The position numbers were made by a program, and so were the translations under genes. This document shows, in pieces, positions 37,501-45,944 of a stretch of 64,000 bases of DNA (within the stretch, counting starts at the first letter, position 1; each line of letters opens with the position of its first letter). The notes under the pieces were generated by a model. That model was given only the letters and a program-made list of their open reading frames with translations. It was not told the DNA's origin and searched no databases. The stretch is from Tenacibaculum sp. M341. Lineage in GTDB: Bacteria > Bacteroidota > Bacteroidia > Flavobacteriales > Flavobacteriaceae. Location of the stretch: contig NZ_SJXJ01000006.1 in assembly GCF_004337695.1 (NCBI RefSeq), positions 1 through 64,000 on the forward strand, in the 5' to 3' direction.

Positions 37501-37875
37501 TTCAGAAGAATTAGAATTTACACTACTAGTTTTTAACTGTAAGATATTTAGTAATTTATCTTTTACTTCTGGAAAATGATTTCCAATAATTTTTGAAGAT
37601 TCTACATAACTAATTCCCTTGCGAAGTCCGAATAATTTGAAAATAGGAAATAATACAAATCGAATTAATAAACCAACTTCTACCAAAATGAAAACCCAGA
37701 ACAAAAGCGTTCTTAAATTAGGTTGTAACCACAAAAAATATTCAATAAAAAGTGTAAAAAACAGATATAATAAACCAATGCAAACAAATAAAATGCTTCC
37801 TTTTATCAGTTCATTGGTATAATATTTTTTACTGAATGCTTGTAGTTTTTGTTCAATTTGATTGAAATTACTCAT
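34531..37875 (-). CDS. DUF4175-family membrane protein with long coiled coil
   Basis: 1114 residues. Two helices at about 25-75 and one at about 150-172, then an extracytoplasmic beta-rich part (about 180-480, with Ig-like strand patterns such as VPEGTRVTWLVSTTET), then a very long charged Lys/Glu/Gln-rich coiled coil (about 485-760, ELENELLREQENHLNNLQ), a Met-rich stretch, and a Gly/Lys/Gln-rich linker (about 930-985, GKNGQNGQNGKDG). This is the usual DUF4175 plan in Bacteroidota. Function unknown; the anchor and coiled coil suggest a structural or scaffold role in the envelope. Confidence 0.85.
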   Translation of the reverse strand: MSNFNQIEQKLQAFSKKYYTNELIKGSILFVCIGLLYLFFTLFIEYFLWLQPNLRTLLFWVFILVEVGLLIRFVLFPIFKLFGLRKGISYVESSKIIGNHFPEVKDKLLNILQLKTSSVNSNSSELLLASIEQKANELQPIPFVKAINFSVNIKYLKYLAIPLFIWIITLLTGVSDKLSQSFNRVVNHSVAYQPPAPFYFNLTNKNLEVIQGNPLTIYVETKGNVIPEDAKIHFNNQEYYLDNNGAGLFSYTFDKIDSDTDFYVKANNITSNEHRINIVKTPSIQNISIKINYPSYLKKSSKTLPNATNITVPEGTRVTWLVSTTETESVTYEQDSIQNNFKKEDDNTFSYQKKIKQNTDYQISTSNKKLKNYEKLQFAINTIQDEKPSISVKTNIDSVSRGPVYFAGQITDDYGISKLEMVYYNIKSPKNQLIKPIKTNKEAFQSFFTKFPGDLQLEQGVDYEMYFRVFDNDAVNGRKEATSRKFSYRKKTDEELENELLREQENHLNNLQNSLENQKDNKKELEKIQSDLQHKKNMNWNDQKKIQKLVERQEQYKQMMQRQTKNLQENFSEKKEENEDLQKKKENIQKRIEELKKLDKQQKLLDELKKMAEKLNKEDLIKKTKELAQQNKQQEKSLERVLELAKRYYVQQKMNQVAEKLQDLAKKQEELSKKESTKEEQNKIQKEFDKVKEDLKNLKKENEKLKDPMDIPENKDLQKKTDNDLNKAKENIEKQQSQEAKKNQKKAAKKMQQMSQKMQQSMQMMSSEMEEENMEDLRSIVENLITFSFDQENLMDDFSNTTSSHPSFGKNLRKQYQLKTYFEHIDDSLFVLSMRVPDISSDIQDHLANAHYNLDQSLENFTESRFRNGISNQRYVMTSANELADMLSNTLDAMQNPNPSSGQGKGGKGKDSFSLPDIIQKQEDLMKQMQKGMQQKGKEGDPKDGKNGKKGEQKGEESGKNGQNGQNGKDGEQKNEDLNGELYKIYKEQSELRQQLEDAINKNGKEGNGQAKKALKEMEQLENEILEKGFTQGTLQRMQRLNYELLKLDKATFQQGRDKKRKSTSNLIQYNKNRAEEIKFKKQFYNQTEILNRQSLPLKQQYKKKVQEYFKRNN

Positions 37876-38394
37876 AATAAAAAATCTTAACTCGTAAAGT
37901 TAGTTAATTTAAAATTGTAAATACGGCGTTAAAAAAGTTAAAATCCTGTGAAATAGTAAGCTATGTTTTTCTACAAATAATTCAACTTTCACAGTATTAA
38001 ATGAAGATTATAATTGCAACTACATTTTAAGTTTTTTTTTATTTAAAAAATTAATTTTTAAATATGTTTATATGATTTAAATTATTCCTATTATTTTCTT
38101 TGTTTTACTAGTGATGTAGACGAAATAATTTTAATTGAAGAGCTAATAAAGAGCGATAAAACAAAATTGAACAAGAAAAATCTTTTGAAGTAAACGAAAC
38201 ACATTGGCTATTAACTGTTGAAAATACCATTTTTTTACGATCAAAAAATTAAAAATTGAATTATAGTTAATGCCGATTTAAACACTTAAAACCATAAAAA
38301 TCATTAAGAACTCTCACAATGTTTTTATAAAAATTACCTTTTTTATTGTAAGGTTTATTAACTTCAGCGAACCAACAGTTTAAATAATTTACAA
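37876..38394. other. 519-bp gap with a possible gene remnant
   Basis: No complete gene is seen. From 38107 to 38252 two short frames, offset by one base, read SDVDEIILIEELIKSDKTK and then EQEKSFEVNETHWLLTVENT, ending at a stop at 38250. They look like pieces of one broken reading frame, but I do not recognise the protein. The rest is AT-rich leader of the next gene. Confidence 0.3.
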
Positions 38395-39225
38395 ATGAAA
38401 AAACTATCTTACCTTTTATTTTTTAGTGCTTCTATAGCATTTTCACAAAGTCCGTGGACTAAAAAGAAAGACGAAGCCTATTTACAATTATCTTTTACTA
38501 CTATTTCTGGATATACAGAGTTATTTGCAAAAGAAGATGCTTTTAGTACCAATAGAGAAATAAGCGATAACACTTTACAATTATATGCTGAATATGGTTT
38601 AAGTGACAAAACTACTTTAATAGCAAATGTTCCACTTAAATTAGTATCATCTGGTGATTTGGTAGATACAGCAGTGAATTTAACAACAGAAAGTTCTTTA
38701 ACTTCTTTAGGAAACATTCAATTTGGAGTAAAACATAACTTTTATAACAAAAAATGGTTGATTACCGGTCAGTTAATGATTGAAGCTAATTCTGGTGATT
38801 TTGAACTAGCATCAGGGTTAAGAACAGGTTATGATGCTTGGTCTTTTGTACCTGTAGTAAGTGTTGGTAGAGGATTTGATTCATGGTACATTCAAGCATT
38901 TACAGGAGTAGATATAAAAACAAATGAATATAGTTCTGCATTTAAATTAGGTGGAGAATTAGGATATAAAACTACTGATTGGTTATGGATTGCTGGATTT
39001 TTAGATGGTCTTGCTTCTTTTCAAAATGGAGAGGTTGCTATTCCAGTAACAAATACCTTAACTGGGTTGTATGTAAACAATCAAAGTTTTGCTGCATTTG
39101 GTTTAAAACTAATTGGAGAGTTCAATGATAATTTTGGAGCTAATTTAGGTTTCGGAGGAGCACTTAGTGGAAGAAGAGTTGCTAAAGCTCCGGCACTTTC
39201 AGTTGGGGTATATTACAAACTATAA
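38395..39225 (+). CDS. Outer-membrane beta-barrel protein, MetA/phenol-degradation-like (transporter family)
   Basis: 276 residues with signal peptide ending AFSQ. Alternating amphipathic strands throughout (LQLYAEYGLSDKTTLIANVP, LGNIQFGVKHNFYNKKWLIT, FVPVVSVGRGFDSWYIQAF) and the ending LSVGVYYKL fit an outer-membrane barrel of the family annotated MetA-pathway of phenol degradation. The substrate is not known. Confidence 0.7.
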   Translation: MKKLSYLLFFSASIAFSQSPWTKKKDEAYLQLSFTTISGYTELFAKEDAFSTNREISDNTLQLYAEYGLSDKTTLIANVPLKLVSSGDLVDTAVNLTTESSLTSLGNIQFGVKHNFYNKKWLITGQLMIEANSGDFELASGLRTGYDAWSFVPVVSVGRGFDSWYIQAFTGVDIKTNEYSSAFKLGGELGYKTTDWLWIAGFLDGLASFQNGEVAIPVTNTLTGLYVNNQSFAAFGLKLIGEFNDNFGANLGFGGALSGRRVAKAPALSVGVYYKL

Positions 39226-39235
39226 ATACACTATT

Positions 39236-39258
39236 AAAACAGTACAAAATACTGTTTT
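39236..39258 (+). terminator. Terminator hairpin 1 after the barrel gene
   Basis: AAAACAGTA / TACTGTTTT with a 5-nt loop, 11 bp after the stop codon. Confidence 0.6.
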
Positions 39259-39277
39259 AAGCAACATAAAATTAATC

Positions 39278-39318
39278 AAAAAGACTCCTCAAAATATCAA
39301 TTTGAGGAGTCTTTTTTT
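39278..39318 (+). terminator. Terminator hairpin 2 after the barrel gene
   Basis: Stem AAAGACTCCTCAAA / TTTGAGGAGTCTTT followed by seven T, a stronger backup of the first hairpin. Confidence 0.85.
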
Positions 39319-39448
39319 ATAAAAAGGTGTTTTTTTGATATTTCTATTTTTTTGTTTTTTTCTAGTATTTATAAGGGTTTGAAGAGTGTGTTACTGTTTT
39401 GTCACTTTTTGTTACCACCGTTTTTATGGGTAAACTGTTTTTGTTTTG

Positions 39449-39573
39449 TAATTTTGAACCAGAGATATAACTGTTAGGATAGTTACCCTTATTTATTATA
39501 ATCCCTTGAATAAAATAATTATCTTATATTTTACCAGTTTTGAGGCCAGCATATCGGGGTATGCTGGCTTTTC
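39449..39573 (+). ncRNA. Candidate small RNA gene of about 110 nt, possibly 6S-like
   Basis: A consensus -7 box TAATTTTG (39449-39456) is followed by about 110 nt without a coding frame and then an intrinsic terminator: stem GCCAGCATA / TATGCTGGC (39545-39553, 39560-39568), loop TCGGGG, then TTTTCGTTTT. The hairpin is GC-rich in an AT-rich gap and is not attached to any gene: the preceding barrel gene already has two terminators. Size and isolation would suit the Flavobacteria-type 6S RNA, but I could not verify the secondary structure. No clear -33 box is seen. Confidence 0.45.
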
Positions 39574-39695
39574 GTTTTAATATACTTTCCCTTTTTTTAA
39601 GTAATAGAAATAGTTAAAATTTTACCTTCTTTTTTCCTTTTACTTTTGAAACATTTCAAGAGTTATTTTTCCTTTTCTTCTTTCAGTTTTAAAAC

Positions 39696-39703
39696 TATCT
39701 TTG
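39696..39703 (+). promoter_or_regulatory. -7 promoter element of gltX
   Basis: TATCTTTG matches TAnnTTTG, 21 bp before the ATG at 39725. It makes the upstream alternative start at 39701 unlikely because that would lie inside the promoter. Confidence 0.55.
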
Positions 39704-39724
39704 TGCCATCAAAAAAGCAAAGAA

Positions 39725-41257
39725 ATGTCAGAAAACGTACGTGTACGATTCGCGCCAAGTCCAACAGGACCATTACACATTGGAGGTGTAAGAACCGCAT
39801 TATTTAATTATTTATTCGCTAAAAAGCATAACGGAACTTTTGTTTTAAGAATAGAAGATACCGATCAAACAAGATATGTTGCCAATGCAGAACAATACAT
39901 AATTGATGCTTTAGAATGGTGTAACATTCCTTTTGATGAAGGACCAGGAAAAAATGAAAAGTTTGGACCTTACAGACAATCAGAACGTAAAGAGTTATAT
40001 AAAAAATATGCCGATGAATTAATTGAAAAAGGATGGGCATATTATGCATTTGATACTGCAGAGCAATTAGATGCACACAGAAAAGAGCATGAAGCAAACG
40101 GAAAAACGTTTATTTATAATTGGCATAATAGAGAGAAAGGAAGATTGGTAAACTCTTTAGTACTTTCTGATGAAGAAGTACAACAAAAAATAACTACAGG
40201 AGAAAAATATGTAGTTCGTTTTAAAACTCCTCAAGATGAAACTTTGGTATTACAAGATGAAGTAAGAGGTGAAGTAAAAATAGACACAAATACTTTAGAT
40301 GATAAAGTATTGTTTAAGTCTGATGGAATGCCAACGTATCATTTAGCAAATATTGTTGATGATCATTTAATGGAAATTTCTCATGTTATTCGTGGAGAAG
40401 AATGGTTACCATCGTTAGCACTTCACACACTTTTATACAAAGCTTTTGATTGGAAAGCACCTAAGTTTGCTCACTTATCATTAATCTTAAAGCCAGTAGG
40501 TAAAGGTAAGTTAGGTAAACGTGATGGAGATAAATTAGGGTTTGCTGTTTTTCCATTAGAATATACGAATGAAAAAACCGGAGATGTTTCACGTGGATAC
40601 AAAGAAGATGGATATTTTGAAGATGCTTTTATAAACATGTTGGCTTTATTAGGATGGAATCCTGGTACAGAGCAAGAATTGTTTAGTTTAGAAGAGCTTG
40701 TTGAAGCTTTTGATTTAAGTAGAGTAAGTAAATCTGGAGCAAAATTTAGTCCAGACAAAACCAAATGGTTTAATCAACAATATTTACAGCAAAAATCTAA
40801 TGAAGAGTTAACTTCTTTGTTTGTACCTATTTTAAAAGAAAAAGGAGCTTTAAGTAATGCTGAAGAACAACAAGAATACATTCAAAAAGTAGTTGCTTTA
40901 ATTAAAGAAAGAGCTGTATTTGTTGATGATTTTTGGGATTTATCAAACTTTTTCTTTGCAGATCCTACAGAGTATGAAGCTAAAGCTGCCAAAAAACAGT
41001 GGAAAGAAACTACGGGTGATTTAATGACTGAATTAGTTACGGTTATTGATGGTATTGAAGATTTTTCAATTGAAAATACTCAAACTGATATCAAAGGATG
41101 GATTACTTCAAAAGAAATAGGTTTTGGTAAAGTAATGCAGCCATTACGTTTAAGTTTAGTAGGTAAATTAGCCGGACCTGATTTGTTTGAAATTATGACA
41201 ATGATTGGTAAAGAAGCTACTATTCGAAGAATTAACAATGCGATAGCTGCTTTGTAA
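39725..41257 (+). CDS. gltX: Glutamate--tRNA ligase
   Basis: 510 residues from the chosen start (MSENVRVRFAPSPTG). Class I synthetase that charges tRNA-Glu. Signature HIGH is HIGG in GPLHIGGVRTALFNY, and KMSKS appears as KLGKRDG. The editing-free Glu pattern RVRFAPSPTG is exact. A longer frame begins at 39701 but includes the promoter, so the ATG at 39725 is preferred. Terminator hairpin follows at 41299. Confidence 0.97.
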   Translation: MSENVRVRFAPSPTGPLHIGGVRTALFNYLFAKKHNGTFVLRIEDTDQTRYVANAEQYIIDALEWCNIPFDEGPGKNEKFGPYRQSERKELYKKYADELIEKGWAYYAFDTAEQLDAHRKEHEANGKTFIYNWHNREKGRLVNSLVLSDEEVQQKITTGEKYVVRFKTPQDETLVLQDEVRGEVKIDTNTLDDKVLFKSDGMPTYHLANIVDDHLMEISHVIRGEEWLPSLALHTLLYKAFDWKAPKFAHLSLILKPVGKGKLGKRDGDKLGFAVFPLEYTNEKTGDVSRGYKEDGYFEDAFINMLALLGWNPGTEQELFSLEELVEAFDLSRVSKSGAKFSPDKTKWFNQQYLQQKSNEELTSLFVPILKEKGALSNAEEQQEYIQKVVALIKERAVFVDDFWDLSNFFFADPTEYEAKAAKKQWKETTGDLMTELVTVIDGIEDFSIENTQTDIKGWITSKEIGFGKVMQPLRLSLVGKLAGPDLFEIMTMIGKEATIRRINNAIAAL

Positions 41258-41298
41258 TAAAATATAAACTTGAATTATCAAGTTAAAAAATATTGACT

Positions 41299-41333
41299 CC
41301 CTCACTTGTTTTTAAAGCACGTGAGGGTTTTTT
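41299..41333 (+). terminator. Rho-independent terminator of gltX
   Basis: Stem CCCTCAC / GTGAGGG (41299-41305, 41321-41327), followed by six T. Confidence 0.85.
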
Positions 41334-41467
41334 ATTATAAATTAATATAAATCTTGGTAAAACAGAAAGAACGGCTTAAAATAGCTTAAAAAGAAGTAAA
41401 AAACGTGAAAATGCTATTTAATAAACAATATTTACTTCATTTTTATAGGGAGGCATTAATATTTTGT

Positions 41468-41475
41468 TAGTTTTG
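41468..41475 (+). promoter_or_regulatory. -7 promoter element for the DUF481-like gene
   Basis: TAGTTTTG matches TAnnTTTG. It implies a leader of about 50 nt. No clear -33 TTG. Confidence 0.4.
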
Positions 41476-41529
41476 GGCACATTTAAAAGAAAAATAGCTA
41501 AACAAACTAGTATTTAATCAACAGTAATT

Positions 41530-42276
41530 ATGAAAAAGTACATTCTAATTCTTTTGTTTATTCCTTTTGTAGGGTTTTCTCAAATCATTAATGTAGAGAA
41601 CTTAAGAAGAGTTACTGATACAGTAGGATGGTCTGGAAATGTTCGTTTGAATTTGCATTTAATAAAAAATGCAAACACCATTTTTGGTATTTCAAACAGA
41701 ATTCGAGTACAATACAAAACTAAAAATCATTTATGGCTTTTTATTAACGACATAGATTTTAGAGAGGCAAATTCAACAAAGTTAGTAAGTAAAAACTCAC
41801 AGCATTTTAGGCATAATTACAGATTTTATAATAGGTTTGCTTTAGAATCTTTTATACAATCTCAGCAAAATGAAATAGCAGCTATTCGTTTTAGAGGTTT
41901 AATAGGATCTGGTATTAGATATAAATTAACTCCTTCAGAAAAGTACAAACTATATTTAGGGAGTTTAGTAATGTATGAATATGAAAATGAAATTTCTAAC
42001 ATAGAGCAAACACATAAAGATTGGCGTAGTAGTTCTTACTTTTCAATGAGTTTATTTCCAAAAAAGAACATTTCATTGGTTAGTACAACTTATTTTCAAC
42101 CAAGATTAGATGAATTTGCTGATTTTAGAATTTCAAGTCAAACCACTTTGGCTTTAAGAATAGTGAAGAATTTGTCGTTTTCTACCACTTTTACATATCA
42201 ATATGATGAATTTCCAGTGGTAGGAATACCTAAAGAGCAATATAGACTTACAAACGGTATTGTATACTCTTTTTAA
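41530..42276 (+). CDS. DUF481 (YdiY-like) outer-membrane protein
   Basis: 248 residues with signal peptide ending VGFSQ. Strand pattern GWSGNVRLNLHLIKNANTIFG, HLWLFINDIDFREANSTK and YKLYLGSLVMYEYENEI matches the DUF481/YdiY-type salt-induced outer-membrane barrels. Role unknown. Single gene with a shared terminator to its right. Confidence 0.65.
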   Translation: MKKYILILLFIPFVGFSQIINVENLRRVTDTVGWSGNVRLNLHLIKNANTIFGISNRIRVQYKTKNHLWLFINDIDFREANSTKLVSKNSQHFRHNYRFYNRFALESFIQSQQNEIAAIRFRGLIGSGIRYKLTPSEKYKLYLGSLVMYEYENEISNIEQTHKDWRSSSYFSMSLFPKKNISLVSTTYFQPRLDEFADFRISSQTTLALRIVKNLSFSTTFTYQYDEFPVVGIPKEQYRLTNGIVYSF

Positions 42277-42286
42277 GCAGTAGTAA

Positions 42287-42350
42287 TTAGTAGTGTTTTA
42301 GCAAAAACAGTATATTAAAAACTGGTTACTAAAACACTGCTAACTAAAAA
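42287..42350. terminator. Bidirectional stem-loop between convergent outer-membrane genes
   Basis: Arms of 15 bp (42287-42301 and 42329-42343) with one wobble pair, enclosing a smaller hairpin, and A-/T-rich flanks. It serves both converging genes. Confidence 0.7.
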
Positions 42351-42941
42351 TTAATGTTGGTTGTAATAACAAGCACCTCCAACAGAAGAAGCACTTCTTC
42401 CTCCTCCACCTTCAAATAAAGAATCGAAAGCAAATACAATACCACCAGTAATTTGAATATGCGAACGCATACTTTCAAATGATTCAAGTGAATATTTGTA
42501 GTATAATTGAGTATTTAAACCTAATTTATCAGTAATCCAGTAAGTTGCACCGGCACCAAAATTAAAAGTAGGAGTCATTTTTCTATCAGAGTCAACTAAA
42601 CTACCTCCAACAAAAACATATGGAAAAAATTTATCTGAAAAATTAGTGAAACTATATCTTAAAGATCCATCCATAGAAAAATACTTTGCAGAATTTTCAA
42701 TAAAGCCTATGTCAAAAGAATTAAAAGATATAGCACCATCAACAGATAAGTTATCGTTAATAGGAACTGTTAAGTTCAATCTTGGTATTTGAAAAAGATT
42801 TTTGTCTCCAATGTACGAAGCGTCTTCATCTGAAAATTTTACAACACTTGCACCAACTCCAAATTGCCATTTTCGGTTTTTAACTTGTGCTATTGTAGAA
42901 GCAGAGATAAAAACTAATAAAATAAAAAAGCTTTTTTTCAT
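42351..42941 (-). CDS. Outer-membrane barrel protein, OmpA N-terminal domain only
   Basis: 196 residues from the chosen ATG at 42941, which gives the signal peptide KKSFFILLVFISASTIAQ; two further upstream ATGs exist but would put extra residues before the signal. The body (WQFGVGASVVKFSDEDASYI, YVFVGGSLVDSDRKMTPTFNFGAGATYW split) is an eight-stranded OmpA-type barrel. The peptidoglycan-binding C-terminal domain usually found after it is absent; the protein ends in a Gly/Ser-rich tail with GGACYYNQH. Confidence 0.7.
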   Translation of the reverse strand: MKKSFFILLVFISASTIAQVKNRKWQFGVGASVVKFSDEDASYIGDKNLFQIPRLNLTVPINDNLSVDGAISFNSFDIGFIENSAKYFSMDGSLRYSFTNFSDKFFPYVFVGGSLVDSDRKMTPTFNFGAGATYWITDKLGLNTQLYYKYSLESFESMRSHIQITGGIVFAFDSLFEGGGGRSASSVGGACYYNQH

Positions 42942-43291
42942 AATCATAATTGTATTGGGGATTTTATAATTATTGGCCACTAAACTACTAAATTTTTATT
43001 TAGCAATACATTTTTGACTTTTTAAATATTTAGTATTGAGTTTATTGGTGTTATAATAACTTCATAAAGTGCATATTATTTCAATTGCTATACAACTTTA
43101 CAAACACAATTTTAAAATCAAAGTAAATTGAAGAAAAACACAAGTTTTTCATTTTTAGTAAAATAAAGTGGGTGTCCCGCTTTTGTCCTACCCTATTTTT
43201 ATTGTTCAGAGAAGTATTTCAATACGTTTGCCAGCAAAATATTAAAAGAAGTTAACCAAACCTAATAACACTAAAATTTAACTAATAAAAT
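42942..43291. other. 350-bp upstream region of the tail-fibre-like locus
   Basis: No gene. Around 43171-43190 there is a GC-richer block with the repeated tetramer GTCC (TGTCCCGC, TTTTGTCCTACCC) 120 bp before the first ATG. This could be an operator or promoter part for the locus; no consensus promoter was identified. Confidence 0.3.
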
Positions 43292-44659
43292 ATGAAAACA
43301 GCAAACGATACTAAATACAAGATAAGTGCTACAATTGTAATAATGTTCAGCATTTTTTCAACTGTTTTTTCTCAAATAAGTAATACATACACTTGGCCTA
43401 AAAGTAAGGGATATCAATCTAAGGAGGCTATGGTATTAACTATGGACGACAATTCCACCTATACAAAAAATCAGAACTTTTATGTTACTCATGGAAGTAG
43501 AAGTAATTGGTTTCACAGAATAAAATTTGAAGTACAAATGGAAGGAGGAGCTGGAACCAGAAGCGGTATGTTTATGGATACTTCAAATTTATATTTAGTT
43601 GCAGATTGGGATAATAATTCTGATAGTGAAGATATAGTATTTGGTTTCAATAGTAACGCATGGTCTATAGTAGACGAAAAGATGCGTCTTACCGACGAAG
43701 GACTTTTAGGTATTGGTACCAATTCACCTAAAAAAAAGTTACATGTGAATGGAGAGATCTATGCAAAAGGACATGTTTTTTTACATGCATTTGAAGGAGA
43801 TAGAAAAGATGGTACTGCATACATACAAGCTAGAGATGATTCTAATAGCACTAGTGTAGGATTACAATTACGCTCACAAAATAATGGAACTCTTGTAGAT
43901 GCATTCAAAATAAATCCAGATGGAAATGTAGGTATAGGAATAGTAGATCCTCAAGTAAAATTAGATGTTTTAGGAAATGTGAAAATTTCTGGAAATACAA
44001 CATCAAATGATGATGGAAATTTAGAAGTATCTGGAGACTTAACCATTTCTGGAAATACCAATTTAACAGAAGAGGTGAATTTAGAAAAAGGAATTACAGT
44101 AAAAGGAAATATAGCTTCCCAAGGAACATTAGATATTAAAAATCAAATCAATTTTTCGAACATATTTAATTCACAACAAGTGCTTGTTAATAAAGGTGTT
44201 GATTTTAGATTATCAAACGTAGAAGACTCTCATTTTTCAATAAAAAATGCTTTCGGTAGCAACGCTTTATATATAAAAACTGATGGAAAAATGGGGTTTG
44301 GCGCTATCAATCCGAATAACATTACTGAGCAAGTACACGTAGCTGGAAGAATAAAAGCTAGTGGTTTTATAGCAGATGCTTCTTCTTTTCCTGACTATGT
44401 ATTTTCAAAAGATTACAAATTAATGCCTTTAAAAGAGGTAGAAAATTACACAGATAAAAATCAGCATCTTCCAGGAATGCCTTCAGAGAAAGAAGTAATT
44501 AATAATGGATTAGATTTTAAAAAAGTGGTGACTATTTCCGTAGAAAAAATTGAAGAATTGTATCTACATACTATTCAGCAAGAAAAAGAAATTAACGATT
44601 TGAAAAAGATGGTTTCAGAACTACAAAAACAATTAAAAATTATACAAAACAACAACTAA
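43292..44659 (+). CDS. Tail-fibre-like secreted protein (paralog 1)
   Basis: 455 residues with signal peptide (about 1-28). Modules: an N-terminal unique part (about 29-130), then tail-fibre-like repeats GIGTNSPKKKLHVNG and GIGIVDPQVKLDVLG, then strand repeats (SGDLTISGNTNLTEEVNLEKG), and a C-terminal part from about 350: VHVAGRIKASGFIADASSF, QHLPGMPSEKEV, then a coiled coil (EKEINDLKKMVSELQKQ). The C-terminal arrangement is common in flavobacterial proteins and resembles the intramolecular-chaperone end of phage tail spikes. It probably forms a trimeric fibre on the cell surface. Next gene is a paralog only 7 bp away. Confidence 0.75.
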   Translation: MKTANDTKYKISATIVIMFSIFSTVFSQISNTYTWPKSKGYQSKEAMVLTMDDNSTYTKNQNFYVTHGSRSNWFHRIKFEVQMEGGAGTRSGMFMDTSNLYLVADWDNNSDSEDIVFGFNSNAWSIVDEKMRLTDEGLLGIGTNSPKKKLHVNGEIYAKGHVFLHAFEGDRKDGTAYIQARDDSNSTSVGLQLRSQNNGTLVDAFKINPDGNVGIGIVDPQVKLDVLGNVKISGNTTSNDDGNLEVSGDLTISGNTNLTEEVNLEKGITVKGNIASQGTLDIKNQINFSNIFNSQQVLVNKGVDFRLSNVEDSHFSIKNAFGSNALYIKTDGKMGFGAINPNNITEQVHVAGRIKASGFIADASSFPDYVFSKDYKLMPLKEVENYTDKNQHLPGMPSEKEVINNGLDFKKVVTISVEKIEELYLHTIQQEKEINDLKKMVSELQKQLKIIQNNN

Positions 44660-44666
44660 ATTAATT

Positions 44667-45923
44667 ATGAAAACTACAAAACAATTATTGGGGTTTATTA
44701 TTTTGTCAATCAGTTTTTTAAATTTTAATAGAACATACGCACAGAGTGATGTTAATATTAGAGATATTTATGCAAGAGGTCATACATTTTATCATGCTTA
44801 TGAAGGAAAAAATAAAAGCGGTACAGCATACATTCAAGCTAGAGATAGATCAAATAGATCTAGTATTGCTTTGCAATTTCGATCTCAACTCAATGGTCAA
44901 ATAAGAGATGCCTTAAAAATTAATAGTTACGGGGGTACTATTGTTCAACAGACTTTAACTGTTAATGAAACGCTAGAAACTAGAGGAAATATTATAGCTA
45001 AAGGAAGTTTATATTTCTCTGCACAAGAAGGATATGGGCAATCTGGAACTGCTTATTTAGAGGCAAAAGATTATTTTGGGACTTCAAGTATAGGTTTGCA
45101 ATTACGCGCTCAAAATAATGGAACTTCTGTAAATGCTATGAAAATAAATCCGGATGGAAATATTGGTATTGGAGTGACAGACCCACAGGCAAAATTAGAT
45201 GTTTTAGGAAATGTAAAAATTGCAGGGAATACCACATTAACTGATGATGCAAATTTAGAAGTATCTGGAGACTTAACCATTTCAGGAAACACCAATTTAA
45301 CTGAAGAGGTGAATTTAGAAAAAGGTATTACAGTAAAAGGAAATATATCTTCTTTAGGAGCATTGAATATTCAGAATGAAATTAATTTTTTAAATGTATT
45401 GAATTCACAGCAAGTACTTGTTAATAAAGGGGTTGATTTTAGATTGTCAAATATAGAAAACTCTCATTTTTCAGTAAAAAATGCTTTTGGTAGCGATGCA
45501 ATGTATGTAAAAACCGATGGTAAAGTAGGTTTTGGAGCTATCAATCCGAATAATATTACGGAACAAGTACACGTGGCAGGAAGAATAAAAGCTACAGGTT
45601 TTATAGCAGACGCTTCTTCTTTCCCTGATTATGTATTTGCAAAAGATTACAAATTAATGTCTTTACAAGAGGTGAAAAATTACACAGATGAAAATCAGCA
45701 TCTTCCAGGAATGCCTTCTGAAAAAGAGGTAGTTAACAATGGATTAGATGTTAATAAAGTAGTAATTATTTCTGTAGAAAAAATTGAAGAATTATACTTA
45801 CATACCATTAATCAAGAAGAAAAAATAAAAAAACAAGAAGACGGATTAAAAATGATGCAAAAAGTAATTTTTCAATTACAGGAAAAATTACAGCAGCTAG
45901 AAGATAAAGTCAATCAAAATTAA
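44667..45923 (+). CDS. Tail-fibre-like secreted protein (paralog 2)
   Basis: 418 residues with signal peptide ending YAQ. Two tandem copies of a 90-residue module (HAYEGKNKSGTAYIQARDRS and SAQEGYGQSGTAYLEAKDYF), then the same repeat and C-terminal coiled-coil part as paralog 1. DNA identity between the paralogs is very high from about 45190 to 45350 and through the C-terminal third, which suggests recent duplication or gene conversion. It lacks the unique N-terminal part of paralog 1. Probably cotranscribed with both neighbours. Confidence 0.75.
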   Translation: MKTTKQLLGFIILSISFLNFNRTYAQSDVNIRDIYARGHTFYHAYEGKNKSGTAYIQARDRSNRSSIALQFRSQLNGQIRDALKINSYGGTIVQQTLTVNETLETRGNIIAKGSLYFSAQEGYGQSGTAYLEAKDYFGTSSIGLQLRAQNNGTSVNAMKINPDGNIGIGVTDPQAKLDVLGNVKIAGNTTLTDDANLEVSGDLTISGNTNLTEEVNLEKGITVKGNISSLGALNIQNEINFLNVLNSQQVLVNKGVDFRLSNIENSHFSVKNAFGSDAMYVKTDGKVGFGAINPNNITEQVHVAGRIKATGFIADASSFPDYVFAKDYKLMSLQEVKNYTDENQHLPGMPSEKEVVNNGLDVNKVVIISVEKIEELYLHTINQEEKIKKQEDGLKMMQKVIFQLQEKLQQLEDKVNQN

Positions 45924-45944
45924 AGGTAATCCGTATTTAATATC

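Noticed and set aside
40471..40764. 97-codon frame opposite gltX
   Set aside because: Antisense shadow; the gltX strand has the conserved synthetase motifs here.
41530..42276. DUF2490-type protein instead of DUF481
   Set aside because: Both are outer-membrane barrels with similar patterns; the strand spacing looked closer to DUF481, but I cannot separate them firmly without a profile search.
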